From the NCBI RefSeq assembly GCF_964656455.1, contig NC_135721.1, forward strand, positions 53,327,530 to 53,391,529: a DNA stretch of 64,000 bases, given 5' to 3'. The stretch's first letter is position 1. Every line of letters begins with the position of its first letter. Position numbers and translations under genes: made by a program. The stretch comes from Halichoerus grypus (Eukaryota > Chordata > Mammalia > Carnivora > Phocidae). Shown one piece after another: positions 10,145-20,592 of this stretch. Below the pieces are notes generated by a model. It searched no databases, was not told the origin of the DNA, and saw only the letters and a program-made list of their open reading frames with translations.

Positions 10145-13100
10145 CTATTTTCAACTCTTTGAGGAACCTCCATACTGTTTTCCAGAGTGGCTGCACCAGC
10201 TTGCATTCCCACCAACAGTGTAGGAGGGTTCCCCTTTCTGCGCATCCTCGCCAACATCTGTTGTTTCCTGACTTGTTAATTTTAGCCATTCTGACTGGTG
10301 TGAGGTGGTAGCTCATTGAGGTTTTGATTAGGATTTCCCTGATGCCGAGCGAGATTGAGCACTTTTTCATGTGTCTGTTGGCCATTTGGATGTCTTCTTT
10401 GGAAAAATGTCTGTTCATGTCTTCTGCCCATTTCTTGATTGGATCATTTGTTCTTTGGGTGTTGAGTTTAAGAAGTTCTTTATAGATTTTGGATACTAGC
10501 CCTTTATCTGATATGTCATTTGCAAATATCTTCTCCCATTCTGTCGGTTGTCTTTTGGTTTTGTTCACTGTTTCTTTTGCTGTGCAAGAGCTTTTTATCT
10601 TGATGAAGTCCCAATAGTTCATTTTTGCCCTTGCTTCCCTTGCCTTTGGCGATGTTTCTAGGAAGAAGTTGCTGCGGCTGAGGTCGAAGAGGTTGCTGCC
10701 TGTGTTCTCCTCTAGGATTTTGATGGACTCCTGTCTCACATTGAGGTCTTTCAACCATTTGGAGTCTATTTTTGTGTGTGGTGTACGGAAATGGTCCAGT
10801 TTCATTCTTCTGCTTGTGGCTGTCCAATTTTCCCAACACCATTTGTTGAAGAGACTGTTTTTTTTCCACTGGACATTCTTTCCTGCTTTGTCGAAGATGA
10901 GTTGACCATAGAGTTGAGGGTCCATTTCTGGGCTCTCTATTCTGTTCCATTGATCTATGTGTCTGCTTTTGTGCCAGTACCATATTGTCTTGATGATGAC
11001 AGCTTTGTAATAGAGCTTGAAGTCTGGAATTGTGATGTTGCCAGCTTTGCTTTTCTTTTTTACATTCCTCTGGATATTCAGGGTCTTTTCTGGTCCCATA
11101 CAAATTTTAGGATTATTTGTTCCATTTCTTTGAAAAAAGTGGATGGTATTTTGATGGGGATTGCATTAAATGTGTAGATTGCTCTAGGTAGCATTGACAC
11201 TTCCAATCCATGAGCATGGAACATTTTTCCCTTTCTTTGTGTCTTCCTCAATTTCTTTCATGAGTATTTTATAGTTTTCTGAATACAGATTCTTTGCCTC
11301 TTTGGTTAGATTTATTCCTAGGTATCTTATGGTTTTGGGTGCAATTGTAAATGGGATCGACTCCTTAATTTCTCTTTCTTCTGTCTTGTTGTTGGTGTAT
11401 AGGAATGCCACTGACTTCTGTGCATTGATTTTATATCCTGCCACTTGACTGAATTCCTGTATGAGTTCTAGCAGTTTTGGGGTGGAGTCTTTTGGGTTTT
11501 CCACATAAAGTGTCATATCATCCGCAAAGAGTGAGAGTTTGACTTCTTCTTTGCCGATTTGGATGACTTTTATTTCTTTTTGCTGTCTGATTGCTGTGGC
11601 TAAGACTTCTAATACTATGTTGAATAGCAGTGGTGATAGTGGACATCCCTGCCGTGTTCCTGACCTTAGGGGGAAAGCTCTCAGGTTTTCCCCATTGAGA
11701 ATGATATTTGCTGTGGGTTTTTCATAGATGGCTTTTATGATATTGAGGTATGTACCCTCTATCCCTATACTCTGAAGAGTTTTGATCAAGAAAGGATGCT
11801 GTACTTTGTCAAATGCTTTTTCTGCATCTATTGAGAGGATCATATGGTTCTTGTTCTTTCTTTTATTAATGTATTGTATCGCATTGATTGATTTGTGGAT
11901 GTTGAAACAACCTTGCAACCCAGGGATAAATCCCACTTGGTCATGGTGAATAATCCTTTTAATGTACTGTTGGATCCTATTGGCTAGTATTTTGGTGAGA
12001 ATTTTTACATCCATGTTCATCAAGGATATTGGTCTGTAATTCTCCTTTTGGATGGGGTCTTTGTCTGGTTTTGGGATCAAGGTAATGGTGGCCTCATAAA
12101 ACGAGTTTGGAAGTTTTCCCTCCATTTCTATTTTTTGGAACAGTTTCAGAAGGATAGGTATTAATTCTTCTTTAAATGTTTGGTAGAATTCCCCTGGGAA
12201 GCCATCTGGCCCTGGGCTCTTGTTTGTTGGGAGATTTTTGATGACTGCTTCAATTTCCTTAGTGGTTATAGGTCTGTTCAGGTTTTCTATTTCTTCCTGG
12301 TTCAGCTGGTAGTTGGTACAAGTCTAGGAATGCATCCATTTCTTCCAGATTATCTAATTTGCTGGCATAGAGTTGCTCATAATATGTTCTTATAATTGTT
12401 TGTATTTCTTTGGTGTTGGTTGTGATCTCTCCTCTTTCATTCATGATTTTGTTTATTTGGGTCATTTCTCTTTTCTTTTTGATAAGTTTGGCCAGGGGTT
12501 TATCAACCTTGTTAATTCTTTCAAAGAACAAGCTCCTAGTTTCATTGATTTGTTCTACTGTCCTTTTGGTTTCTATTTCATTGATTTCTGCTCTGATCTT
12601 TATTATTTCTCTTCTCCTGTTGGGTTTAGGTTTTATTTGCTGTTCTTTCTCCAGCTCCTTTAGGTGTAGGGTTAGGTTGTGTACTTGAGACCTTTCTTGT
12701 TTCTTGAGAAAGGCTTGTATTGCTATATACTTTCCTCTTAGGACTGCCTTTGCTGTATCCCAAAGATTTTGAACAGTTGTGTTTTCATTTTCATTGGTTT
12801 CCATGAATTTTTAAAATTCTTCTTTAATTTCCTGGTTGACCCATTCATTCTTTAGTAGGATGCTCTTTAGCCTCCATGTATTTGAGTTCTTTCCGACTTT
12901 CCTCTTGTGATTGAGTTCTAGTTTCAAAGCATTGTGGTCTGAAAATAGGCAGGGAATGATCCCAATCTTTTGGTACCAGTTGAGACCTGATTTGTGACCT
13001 AGGATGTGATCTATTCTGGAGAATGTTCCATGGGCACTAGAGAAGAATGTGTATTCTGTTGCATTGGGATGGAATGTTCTGAATATACCTGTGAAGTCCA

Positions 13101-13304
13101 TTTGGTCCAATGTGTGATTTAAAGTCTTTATTTCCTTGTTGATCTTTTGCTTAGATGATCTGTCCATTTCAGTGAGGGGGCTGTTAAAATCCCCCACTAT
13201 TATTGTATTGTTGTCAATGTATTTCTTTGCTTTTGTTATTAATTGCCTTATATAATTGGCTGCTCCCATATTAGGGGCATAGATATTTACAATTTTTAGA
13301 TCTT

Positions 13305-13716
13305 CTTCTTATTCTAATCTTGTTTCATCTTATGGTATCGCTTATCTCTCGAATTCTGCCCTCATGATCCAGTAGTTGTTTAACTCTCTTTTTCTCAGCT
13401 TCTTTATTTTCCATCATTTGGTCTTCTATATCACTAATTCTCTCTTCTGCCTCATTTATTCTAGCAGTTACTGATCCTTCACTTTTGATTGCACCTCATT
13501 AATAGCCTTTTTGATTTCAACTTAGTTAGATTTTAGTTCTTTTATTTCTCCAGAAAGGTTTCTCTAATAACTTCCATGCTTTTTTCAAGCCCAGCTAGTA
13601 TCTTTAAAATCCTCATTCTGAACTCTAGTTCTGACCTTGTACTAATGTCCATATTGATTAGGTCCCTGGCAGGCCTCTTCTTCTTTTTGTTGAGGTGATT
13701 TTTTCCATGTTGTCAT
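13305..13716 (-). pseudogene. L1-B ORF1, N-terminal half only
   Basis: Starts at the ATG read from 13716 and matches the N-terminus and coiled-coil region of the L1-A ORF1 up to the RRM start (RRNNIRI region). There it joins mid-ORF2 sequence. One G is missing in 'agaaaggtttct' compared with L1-A, which shifts the frame, so no long open frame remains. No functional ORF1p. Confidence 0.85.
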
Positions 13717-13892
13717 TTTGTCCAGAGGAGAATAGATGAATGAGAGAACAAAATGCTAGCAGGGTAACAACGTCCCCAGAAAATATACACTAAACAAGTC
13801 AGAAAAGACCTGAAACCAGGTGAAAAGAAAGGGCAAGAAAGAAAAAAGAAAAAGAAAAAGATAAAAACAAACAAAAACAAAAACAAAAAACA

Positions 13893-14420
13893 GAATATGA
13901 TCAAATATGATCAGGCTGGTGCATAGACCAGTGCCACACACTAGATTTTGGGCATATTTTGGTCTGTTAGAAGAAAGTGCCTCCGAAAATTTTAAAGAAA
14001 GAAAAACTTATATATGTACAAAAATAAGGGTTAATACAATTAAGGGATGGAATATGACTGTAAAGATGAAAATTATAGAAGATTTTATAAAAGGAATTGA
14101 TACGGTAAGAAGTTGGTTGAAAAAAGAAAGAAGAGGTTTTAAAAAAAAAAAGGAGAGAATGTGATCAGGCAGGAGACTAGAACAAAGCCATACACTAGAG
14201 ATTTAGGGTATATTTTGAACTGTTAGAAGAAACTGTATCTCAAAATTTTAAAGAGAGAACAACTTATATATATATATCAAAAATAAGGGTAACTACTATG
14301 AAGGGATAGAATATGACTCTAAAAATGAAAAATAAAAAAGATTTTTAAAAAAAGGGATTGATAAGATGTTGGTTGAGAAAGGGAAAAAGAAAAATTAAAA
14401 AAAAAAAAGACAGTTAAAAA
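13893..14420 (-). repeat. L1-B 5'UTR tandem module pair
   Basis: Same two-unit arrangement as in L1-A: unit 1 about 13893-14155, unit 2 about 14156-14420. Shared landmarks are 'gatcaggc', 'acactaga', 'caaaattttaaag' (unit 1 reads 'gaaaattttaaag'), 'acttatata' and 'gaatatgact'. Confidence 0.75.
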
Positions 14421-14459
14421 AAATTAACTTTGAAAGACTAAAGAATCATGGTAAAAAAG

Positions 14460-15501
14460 CCATGAATTCTATGTGCAGTATTCCCCTAGCGCTGGAGTTC
14501 TGCCATTCTCATTGATCGGTAAACTTGGTCTTGGCTGGTTGTTCTTGCTGACCTTCTGGGGGAGGGGCCTGTTGCTGTGGTTTCCAAATGTCTTTGCTGG
14601 AGGTGGAATTGCCCTGCCCTTGCCGGTCAGGGCTAAGTAATCTGCTTGGGTTTGCTCTCGGGAGCTTTTGTTCCCTGCAAGCTTTCTATACAGCTTTGGA
14701 GGACGAGAGTGAAAATGGCAGCCTCCCAATCTCCACCCCAGAGGAGCCGAGAACTTGGGGCCCCACTCCTCAGTGTGCCCCCAGAGAAAAGCAGTCAGTC
14801 ACTCCCAACTCCCCGGTCTCTATTTGCACTCCGTGCTCACCCGGTCTGTGACCGAGCATTTCTATCTCTGGTGCACAACCCTGCGTGGAGTCTCCAAACC
14901 CAGCAGATCCCTGCAGTGCGTTCCCATGCCGCTCCTCCCGGGGGAGGAAGGGGAGTCTCCCTGGATCTGCCGCTTGTTGGGTCCCTGCTGGAGGAGCAGT
15001 GGCCTGACTGTGCCACGCATCACATTTATGGCAACCCCGAGCTGAGAGCCCACGCCTTGGCTCCGTCTCTGCAGCCGGCTTACCAGCTCCGATACCTGGG
15101 AGCTCTGCCACACTCAGGCACCCCCGGTCTTTCTGTGACCCCGAGGGTCCTGAGACCACACTGTCCCAGTGAGGGTTCCACCCCCCCGCTTAGCCACTGA
15201 AGTGACATCCCTCAGCGGAACCGACTGCTAAAAGTTCTGATTTTGTGCCCCGCCGCTCTATCACTTGCCAGAAGCGGCGGACGGAGGCCCCCTCCCCCGC
15301 CATCTATCCTCCCGAATATTGCCTGGGATTCACTTCTCCACACGTCCTGCCTTCAAGAAAGTGGTCGCTTTTCTGTTCAGAGAGTTGTTGCTATTCTTTT
15401 CTTCGATCTCCTGTTGAGTTTGTAGGTGTTCAGAATGGTTTGATCCCTATCCAGCTGAATTCCTGGGACCAGATGAAATCCAGGTCTCCTACACCTCTGC
15501 C
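14460..15501 (-). promoter_or_regulatory. L1-B 5'UTR, CpG-rich promoter part
   Basis: GC- and CpG-rich block homologous to the L1-A and L1-C promoters, here complete except for about the first 20 nt. It keeps the roughly 365 nt that L1-C has lost. The YY1-type start site seen in L1-C is cut off by the truncation. The 184-aa and 129-aa frames across it are shadows. Confidence 0.75.
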
Positions 15502-15518
15502 CCCTCCAGCAGCATTTT
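15502..15518. repeat. Target-site duplication of L1-B, 5' copy
   Basis: Exact 17-bp match to 9137-9153, directly beyond the 5' end of L1-B. Confidence 0.93.
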
Positions 15519-17539
15519 ATATTTATTTTAAAATATCTTGCTCCCAGATAGTTGAATAGTAGTTGATCACAATCCTAATTATGAAAGAGTTATTTGTCAC
15601 CTCAGTGTTTTTCAAATCCATTTCTTCCTAATTCTTGGTAACACTAATGCTTGTAAATGAGCATGCTGAATGGGTCCCCCAAAACAATGGTATTGAGCTG
15701 TTACTATGTGCCAGACATGAATTAAGTATTTCATTCAGTTCATCTCAATAACTCCTCACAACAAGTCTTTTGAGGTAGATTCCATCATTTCCCCTATTTT
15801 ATAAATGGGAAAACTGAGGTTTTCAGAGAAGTCTGTAGTTTACATAAGATCACAGCTAGGAAGTGGTAGAGCTAGGATGTGAATATATAACAGCGGGAAA
15901 GTTTTCCAATTAATCATAGAAATAAGACTGCCTACCTTTTATGCTAATAGATCCAAGTATTAAATTGGGTGTTAATTCATCAACATACCACTTTTAAAAA
16001 TAAACTTGTTCATGTTCTGTCTAATGCCCATTTATCACTCAAGTGTTTGTAAAATCAAGGTATATTTTTTTCCAGATTCTTACTCTTTTTCTAACTATAA
16101 TCCCTTTTTGAAATCTTTGTTTAATCTTCAACTTCAAATCCACAAAAATAATGGCTGATAATTCATTTAATACTTTTACTATTTTCTTTGGACATAAAAG
16201 TCTTTATAGTCATCTGCATAAGCCAGAAGCTCCCACTCAATCTTGGCTGAACATTGGAATCACTTGGGGAAATTTTAAAAATCCTGATTGCAGGGGGTGG
16301 GGGGGTGGGGGTGGGAACACCCAAGGCCAATTAAATTAGAATCTTTGTGGGTGATATCCAGGTGATTACAATGAGCATCCAAAGTTGAAACCACTAATTA
16401 AAAATTCTCCCTGGACATTCCCTATATATCCATTTCACCTATGGCTTGCTCTGGCTTTTGCTCATCTAGCTAGAACTATGATTTGGACAATTCAGTACTC
16501 ATTCCCAAATGCCATCTCATTACTTTCCTCTAATATAGAGGCTGAAGAAGCTAAATAGTCTCTTTCCCAGACTGCCTTGAAGGTGAAGGAGCTTATGATG
16601 CAGTTTGGCCAATGATAAGAAAGTGACCATCTGTTGAGGGCTTCTGGGAAGCCCATACAAATACGTGTTTCCAATAATAAGTTAGTCAGTAAAAGTAGTT
16701 GAATTTTTCCTTTTCTATTTGGATGCTTGTCCTTTATCTGAATATTTCATAGACATGGATTGAGCATGTGACTTGAATCAAAAGTAATTTGAATGGGAAA
16801 TCAAGGGAGAATTTGATCTCTTCTTATTGATGCCTTAGTCTCTGTTTCCTCACAAAGACCTTGGAGTTCATGATGAAAGTGTCCTACAGAGAAGGTAAAG
16901 AGTAAAGAACTTGAGAACCCTAAGGTTTACTTTGAAATTCTGTTGCAGGGAAGGGGTAGTAGTGAAATGATCACTTCTAAAATGCTTGTCGGACATAATT
17001 TCCATGTTGGACATATGATATTCATAGGAAGAAACTGAAGGGATTATGGATGATAATAGAGTTTCAAGGTAGCAAACACTGAATCTGACCCTGCATATTT
17101 AAAATATGTGTGTGCACATATGTATGTGATATGTTTGCTATTTTTTTGTGCAACTTTCTAATGAAGTACAATGTACATACAAAAAAGGACATATATTGAA
17201 AAAGAAAAGCCCGAAGAGTTTTTACAAACTAATGCATTTTTGTACCCAACATGCTGGTCAAGAGAGAGAACATTACCAGGGCCCTAAGAGCCTACTTATT
17301 CTTCCTTCTAATGACTACTCCCTTGACCAAGGATAGACATAAGGCTGCCCTTTCTTTCCTTTTTTTAAAAAAAAACAAACCAGTGTGGAAGAACAAGGTC
17401 ACCTCTTCTCCTGTTTTCACATGTTCTCTATTGAGATGGGGAAGTCAAACTTGTTCCATGGCACATTTAACTATGGGAAAATGAAAAGAAAGAAATAAAA
17501 TCCAGACCAACAAAGCAAAGATTTAAGTTGGTATCACTT
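15519..17539. other. Spacer with MIR and MER5-like fragments
   Basis: Bases about 15685-15880 match a MIR in minus orientation: 'actatgtgccag', 'ctcacaaca', 'ttttataaatgggaaaactgagg', then 'cacagctaggaagtgg', in MIR order. Bases about 16225-16400 resemble a short hAT-type element of the MER5 group ('cttggctgaacattggaatcac', an 'attaaattagaatct' step, a 'ccaggtgatt' step). A G-rich run sits at 16292-16315. The rest is AT-rich and unrecognised. No gene seen. Confidence 0.6.
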
Positions 17540-18430
17540 TCCATATAATTGTGATGCTGGCAGACGCTCAATAAACATATCAGCATTGTTAAAATGATTT
17601 ATCAGCCAAATAGTTGAATGTAAAATATTATCAATACAGGTGTCATCATTGATCTTTCTTGGGTCTCACTGCTGAAGAATGGGGCTGCTAGTTGATTTCA
17701 ACAAACAATCCTTGACAGGAAACCAAAGGCAACAAGGCACAGGGATAGACAGCTGACAAATGCAGTATGGGGCCATTAAAGCATGTGATGAATTTGCCAG
17801 GAAAGTATATATTTGTGCAAAAGGTGAGCTCATATCTCCCATAAATTTGTCAACCGTGACACAGTGTTCTCTGGCTTGGCATGAGTAATGCCTTACTATT
17901 TGCTGCCTTTGTCTGGCAAAAGCTCTATCAGTCACTCCAGGGTTATTTACAAAGAAACGTGTCTATCAGTTACAAGGACATGACTTTGCCGCTAAAAGAT
18001 AACAAAAGACTAAATCAGGCAGTGGCCTCTCAGCGAGGGATGCGTCTTTTCCAGACAAGCTCTGGACTGGAATGAATCAGATGGACGGCAATTGGCCGGG
18101 CTGGCCCAGTGCCTGGCATGACCAGCCTTTAGTACATTTATCCACACTGATTAGATTAGAAATTATTAATAGGGGGCTACGGAGTAGAGCAAAAGGTCAT
18201 TTAGAGTTTAATTCTGTTCTCAGATAACTTCATTTCGGCTGATGGGATTGTTATTGTAGGGGTTTTATATGTTTATAGGAAACAATATACTCAATAATGA
18301 AGTCGTGCCTCCTTCTGCAAGGTCAGGAAAGCTATTGTGTAGCTAGATTGAAGTCTTCACAATTGTGTTAATTAAGTAACAGTGATTGGGCTTGGTCTCC
18401 TCTTGAAATGCATTTAAGGGCCTAAAAGCT
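17540..18430. other. Candidate conserved noncoding stretch
   Basis: This block is free of recognisable repeats and has dense homeobox-like and forkhead/GATA-like words, for example 'attagattagaaattattaat' near 18150, 'gttaattaag' near 18367 and 'agataac' twice. It has no coding signature. Such texture is common in developmental enhancers within gene deserts. This is inference from texture only; conservation cannot be measured from one sequence. Confidence 0.3.
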
Positions 18431-19231
18431 GCTGAGAATGTATTCTTTCAATATAAATATATAGGAAAGCAAGTGAGACCAGAAAGCAGCCTGCGAGTGA
18501 GTAAACAGAAGAGCTGACACAAAGCTTTTACTTAAGAAAGACAGGAGCCTGGTTGGCACATGTAACTTCTTGCCACATAAATACAAATGTCTTGTCAGTT
18601 TAGGATTAAACGTAGCAGGTCCCTTTTTCTTTATTTAATTCCTGGTGAATCTGAAAGATGAAGTTATAGAATTTGATGTTGATGGCACATTATGTCTCAT
18701 CGGTTATTTTACTCTCTCCCAGGCCTGCCTGTTTGGGGGTAGATCAGTATGTATTAACAGCCACATCCTTCTCGGGTAAAGGGCCATTTCCCTGGTATTG
18801 CTTTATAGACCCAGGGACATTAGTGACAGGGAGCTCAGCTCTGTCCTCCACTATGAGTCACCTTTGGGAGGTTTATAACTCAGAAATTGAAATTTGCTGG
18901 AGGTAGTTGCAATTTTGTTTGTTCTAAGAGACAAGATCCCTTCTAAACAGCTAAAAAGGAACTTGATTTTAAATGAAGAGTAAGTTTACAGAAAGCAGTT
19001 TGTTGTCATGTTTCTTAAATACCAGAGAAGCCCTTTGGGTCCTATTTGTAAGCAAATAACCTTTCATTTCATTCCAGATGTAGTGACATCCCATTAAAGG
19101 GAACTTTAAGGTGAAACTTGATGCTGGTGATTGAGTCTTATCTTCCCAGCTCTCTGTACCTCTCTCCAGATGAAAGAACACCACCGTACTGGGGGAACTT
19201 GGTTCTCAAGAAGGACTGTTAAATGGAAATA
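18431..19231. other. Single-copy spacer
   Basis: No gene or known repeat recognised. Short open frames at 18673-18906 (plus) and 18969-19184 (minus) have no recognisable domain. Confidence 0.45.
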
Positions 19232-19263
19232 TCTTCATTAATATAAGTCTTTTTAAAAAAAAT
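19232..19263. repeat. Target-site duplication of L1-C plus its 5' extension, 3' copy
   Basis: Starts tcttcattaatataagtctt and continues through a T-run and A8 to 19263. The same sequence stands at 26825-26854 with two fewer T. The first 21 bases are identical. The match reaches beyond the normal L1 5' end by 464 bp on the far side. Confidence 0.88.
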
Positions 19264-20361
19264 TCTATTATGTTATGTTAATCACCATACATTACATCAT
19301 TAGTTTTTGATGTAGTGATCCATGATTCATTGTTTGCATATAACACCCAGTGCTCCATTCAGTATGTACCCTCTTTAATACCCATCACCAGGCTAACCCA
19401 TCCCCCACCCCCTCCCCTCTAGAACCCTCAGTTTTATTTCTCAGAGTCCATCGTCTCTCATGGTTCGTCTCCCCCTCCGATTCCCCCCCTTCATTTTTCC
19501 CTTCCTACTATCTTCTCTCTCTCTCTCTCTCTTTTTTTTTTTTTTAACATATAATGTATTATTTGTTTCAGAGGTACAGATCTATGATTCATCAGTCTTA
19601 CACAATTCACAGCACTCACCATAGCACATACCCTCCCCAATGTCTATCACCCAGCCACCCCATCCCTCCCACCCCCACCACTCCAGCAACCCTCAGTTTG
19701 TTTCCTGAGATTAAGAATTCCTCATATCAGTGAGATCATATGATACATGTCTTTCTCTAATTGACTTATTTCACTTAGCATAATACCCTCTAGTTCCATT
19801 ACGTTGTTGCAAATGGCAAGATTTCGTGTTTTTTGATGGCTGCAAAATATTTCATTGTATATATATATACCACATCTTCTTTATCCATTCATCTGTTGAT
19901 GGACATCTTGGCTCTTTCCATAGTTTGGCTGTTGTGGACATTGCTGCTATAAACGTTGGGGTGCACATACACCTTCAGATCACTACATTTGTATCTTTGG
20001 GGTAAATACCCAGTAGTGCAATTGCTGGGTCATAGGGTAGCTCTATTTTCAACTTTTTGAGGAACCTCCATACTGTTTTCCAGAGTGGCTGCACCAGCTT
20101 GCATTCCCACCAACAGTGTAGGAGGGTTCCCCTTTCTGCGCATCCTCGCCAACATCTGTCGTTTCCTGACTTGTTAATTTTAGCCATTCTGACTGGTGTG
20201 AGGTGGTAGCTCATTAAGGTTTTGATTAGGATTTCCCTGATGCCAAGCGAGGTTGAGCACGTTTTCATGTGTCTGTTGGCCATTTGGATGTCTTCTTTGG
20301 AAAAATGTCTGTTCATGTCTTCTGCCCATTTCTTGATTGGATTCTTTGTTCTTTGGGTGTT

Positions 20362-20375
20362 GAGTTTGGTAAGTT
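20362..20375. repeat. TSD of the SINE in L1-C ORF2 (left copy)
   Basis: gagtttggtaagtt is repeated at 20593-20606 on the other side of the SINE. Confidence 0.92.
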
Positions 20376-20592
20376 CTTTTTTTTTTTTTTTTAAAGATTT
20401 TTAAAAATTTATTTATTTGAAAGAGTGAGAGACAGCGAGAGAGGGAACACAAGCAGGGGGAGTGGGAGAGGGAGAGGGAGAAGCAGGCTTCCTGTGGAGC
20501 AGGGAGCCCAATGTGGGGCTCGATCCCAGAACCCTGGGATCTTGACCTGAGCTGAAGGCAGACGCTTAATGACTGAGCCATCCAGGTGCCCC
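20376..20592 (-). mobile_element. Can-SINE in L1-C ORF2
   Basis: Minus orientation: T-run and 'aaagatttttaaaaatttattta' at the left, GA-rich middle, and reversed tRNA-like head ending 'gactgagccatccaggtgcccc'. About 217 bp with a 14-bp TSD. Open frame 20180-20581 on the minus strand is a SINE/L1 hybrid without meaning. Confidence 0.95.

Larger units (their letters stand above)
9616..13300 (-). pseudogene. L1-B ORF2, lacking endonuclease N-terminus, SINE-interrupted
   Basis: Open pieces in order: 12811-13269 (second half of the endonuclease: VGDFNSPL, SRIDHIL, SDHNAL), 12259-12804 (linker), 11184-12125 (reverse transcriptase), 10119-11099 (thumb/C-terminal) and 9616-9945 (end, with YTMEYYAAI). 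The polymerase piece has [26 protein letters not shown] and the catalytic FADD box, encoded at 11517-11528. A stop around 12808-12810, a frameshift near 12310, a small deletion near 11205 and the SINE at 9948-10144 break the frame. It is not functional, but it preserves the polymerase palm that L1-A lost. Confidence 0.9.
9154..15501 (-). mobile_element. L1-B: near-full-length young LINE-1 with ORF1/ORF2 junction deletion
   Basis: Minus-strand element bounded by a 17-bp TSD. From 15501 downwards: CpG-rich 5'UTR starting within about 20 nt of the L1-C 5' end, duplicated A/T module, N-terminal half of ORF1, a deletion junction near 13300-13310, ORF2 from mid-endonuclease to its end (stop at 9616), two-module 3'UTR, tail. 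A Can-SINE sits in ORF2 at 9948-10144. The missing part corresponds to about 0.87 kb of L1-C (about 23440-24316). It removes the ORF1 C-terminus, the spacer and the endonuclease N-terminus. Confidence 0.95.
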
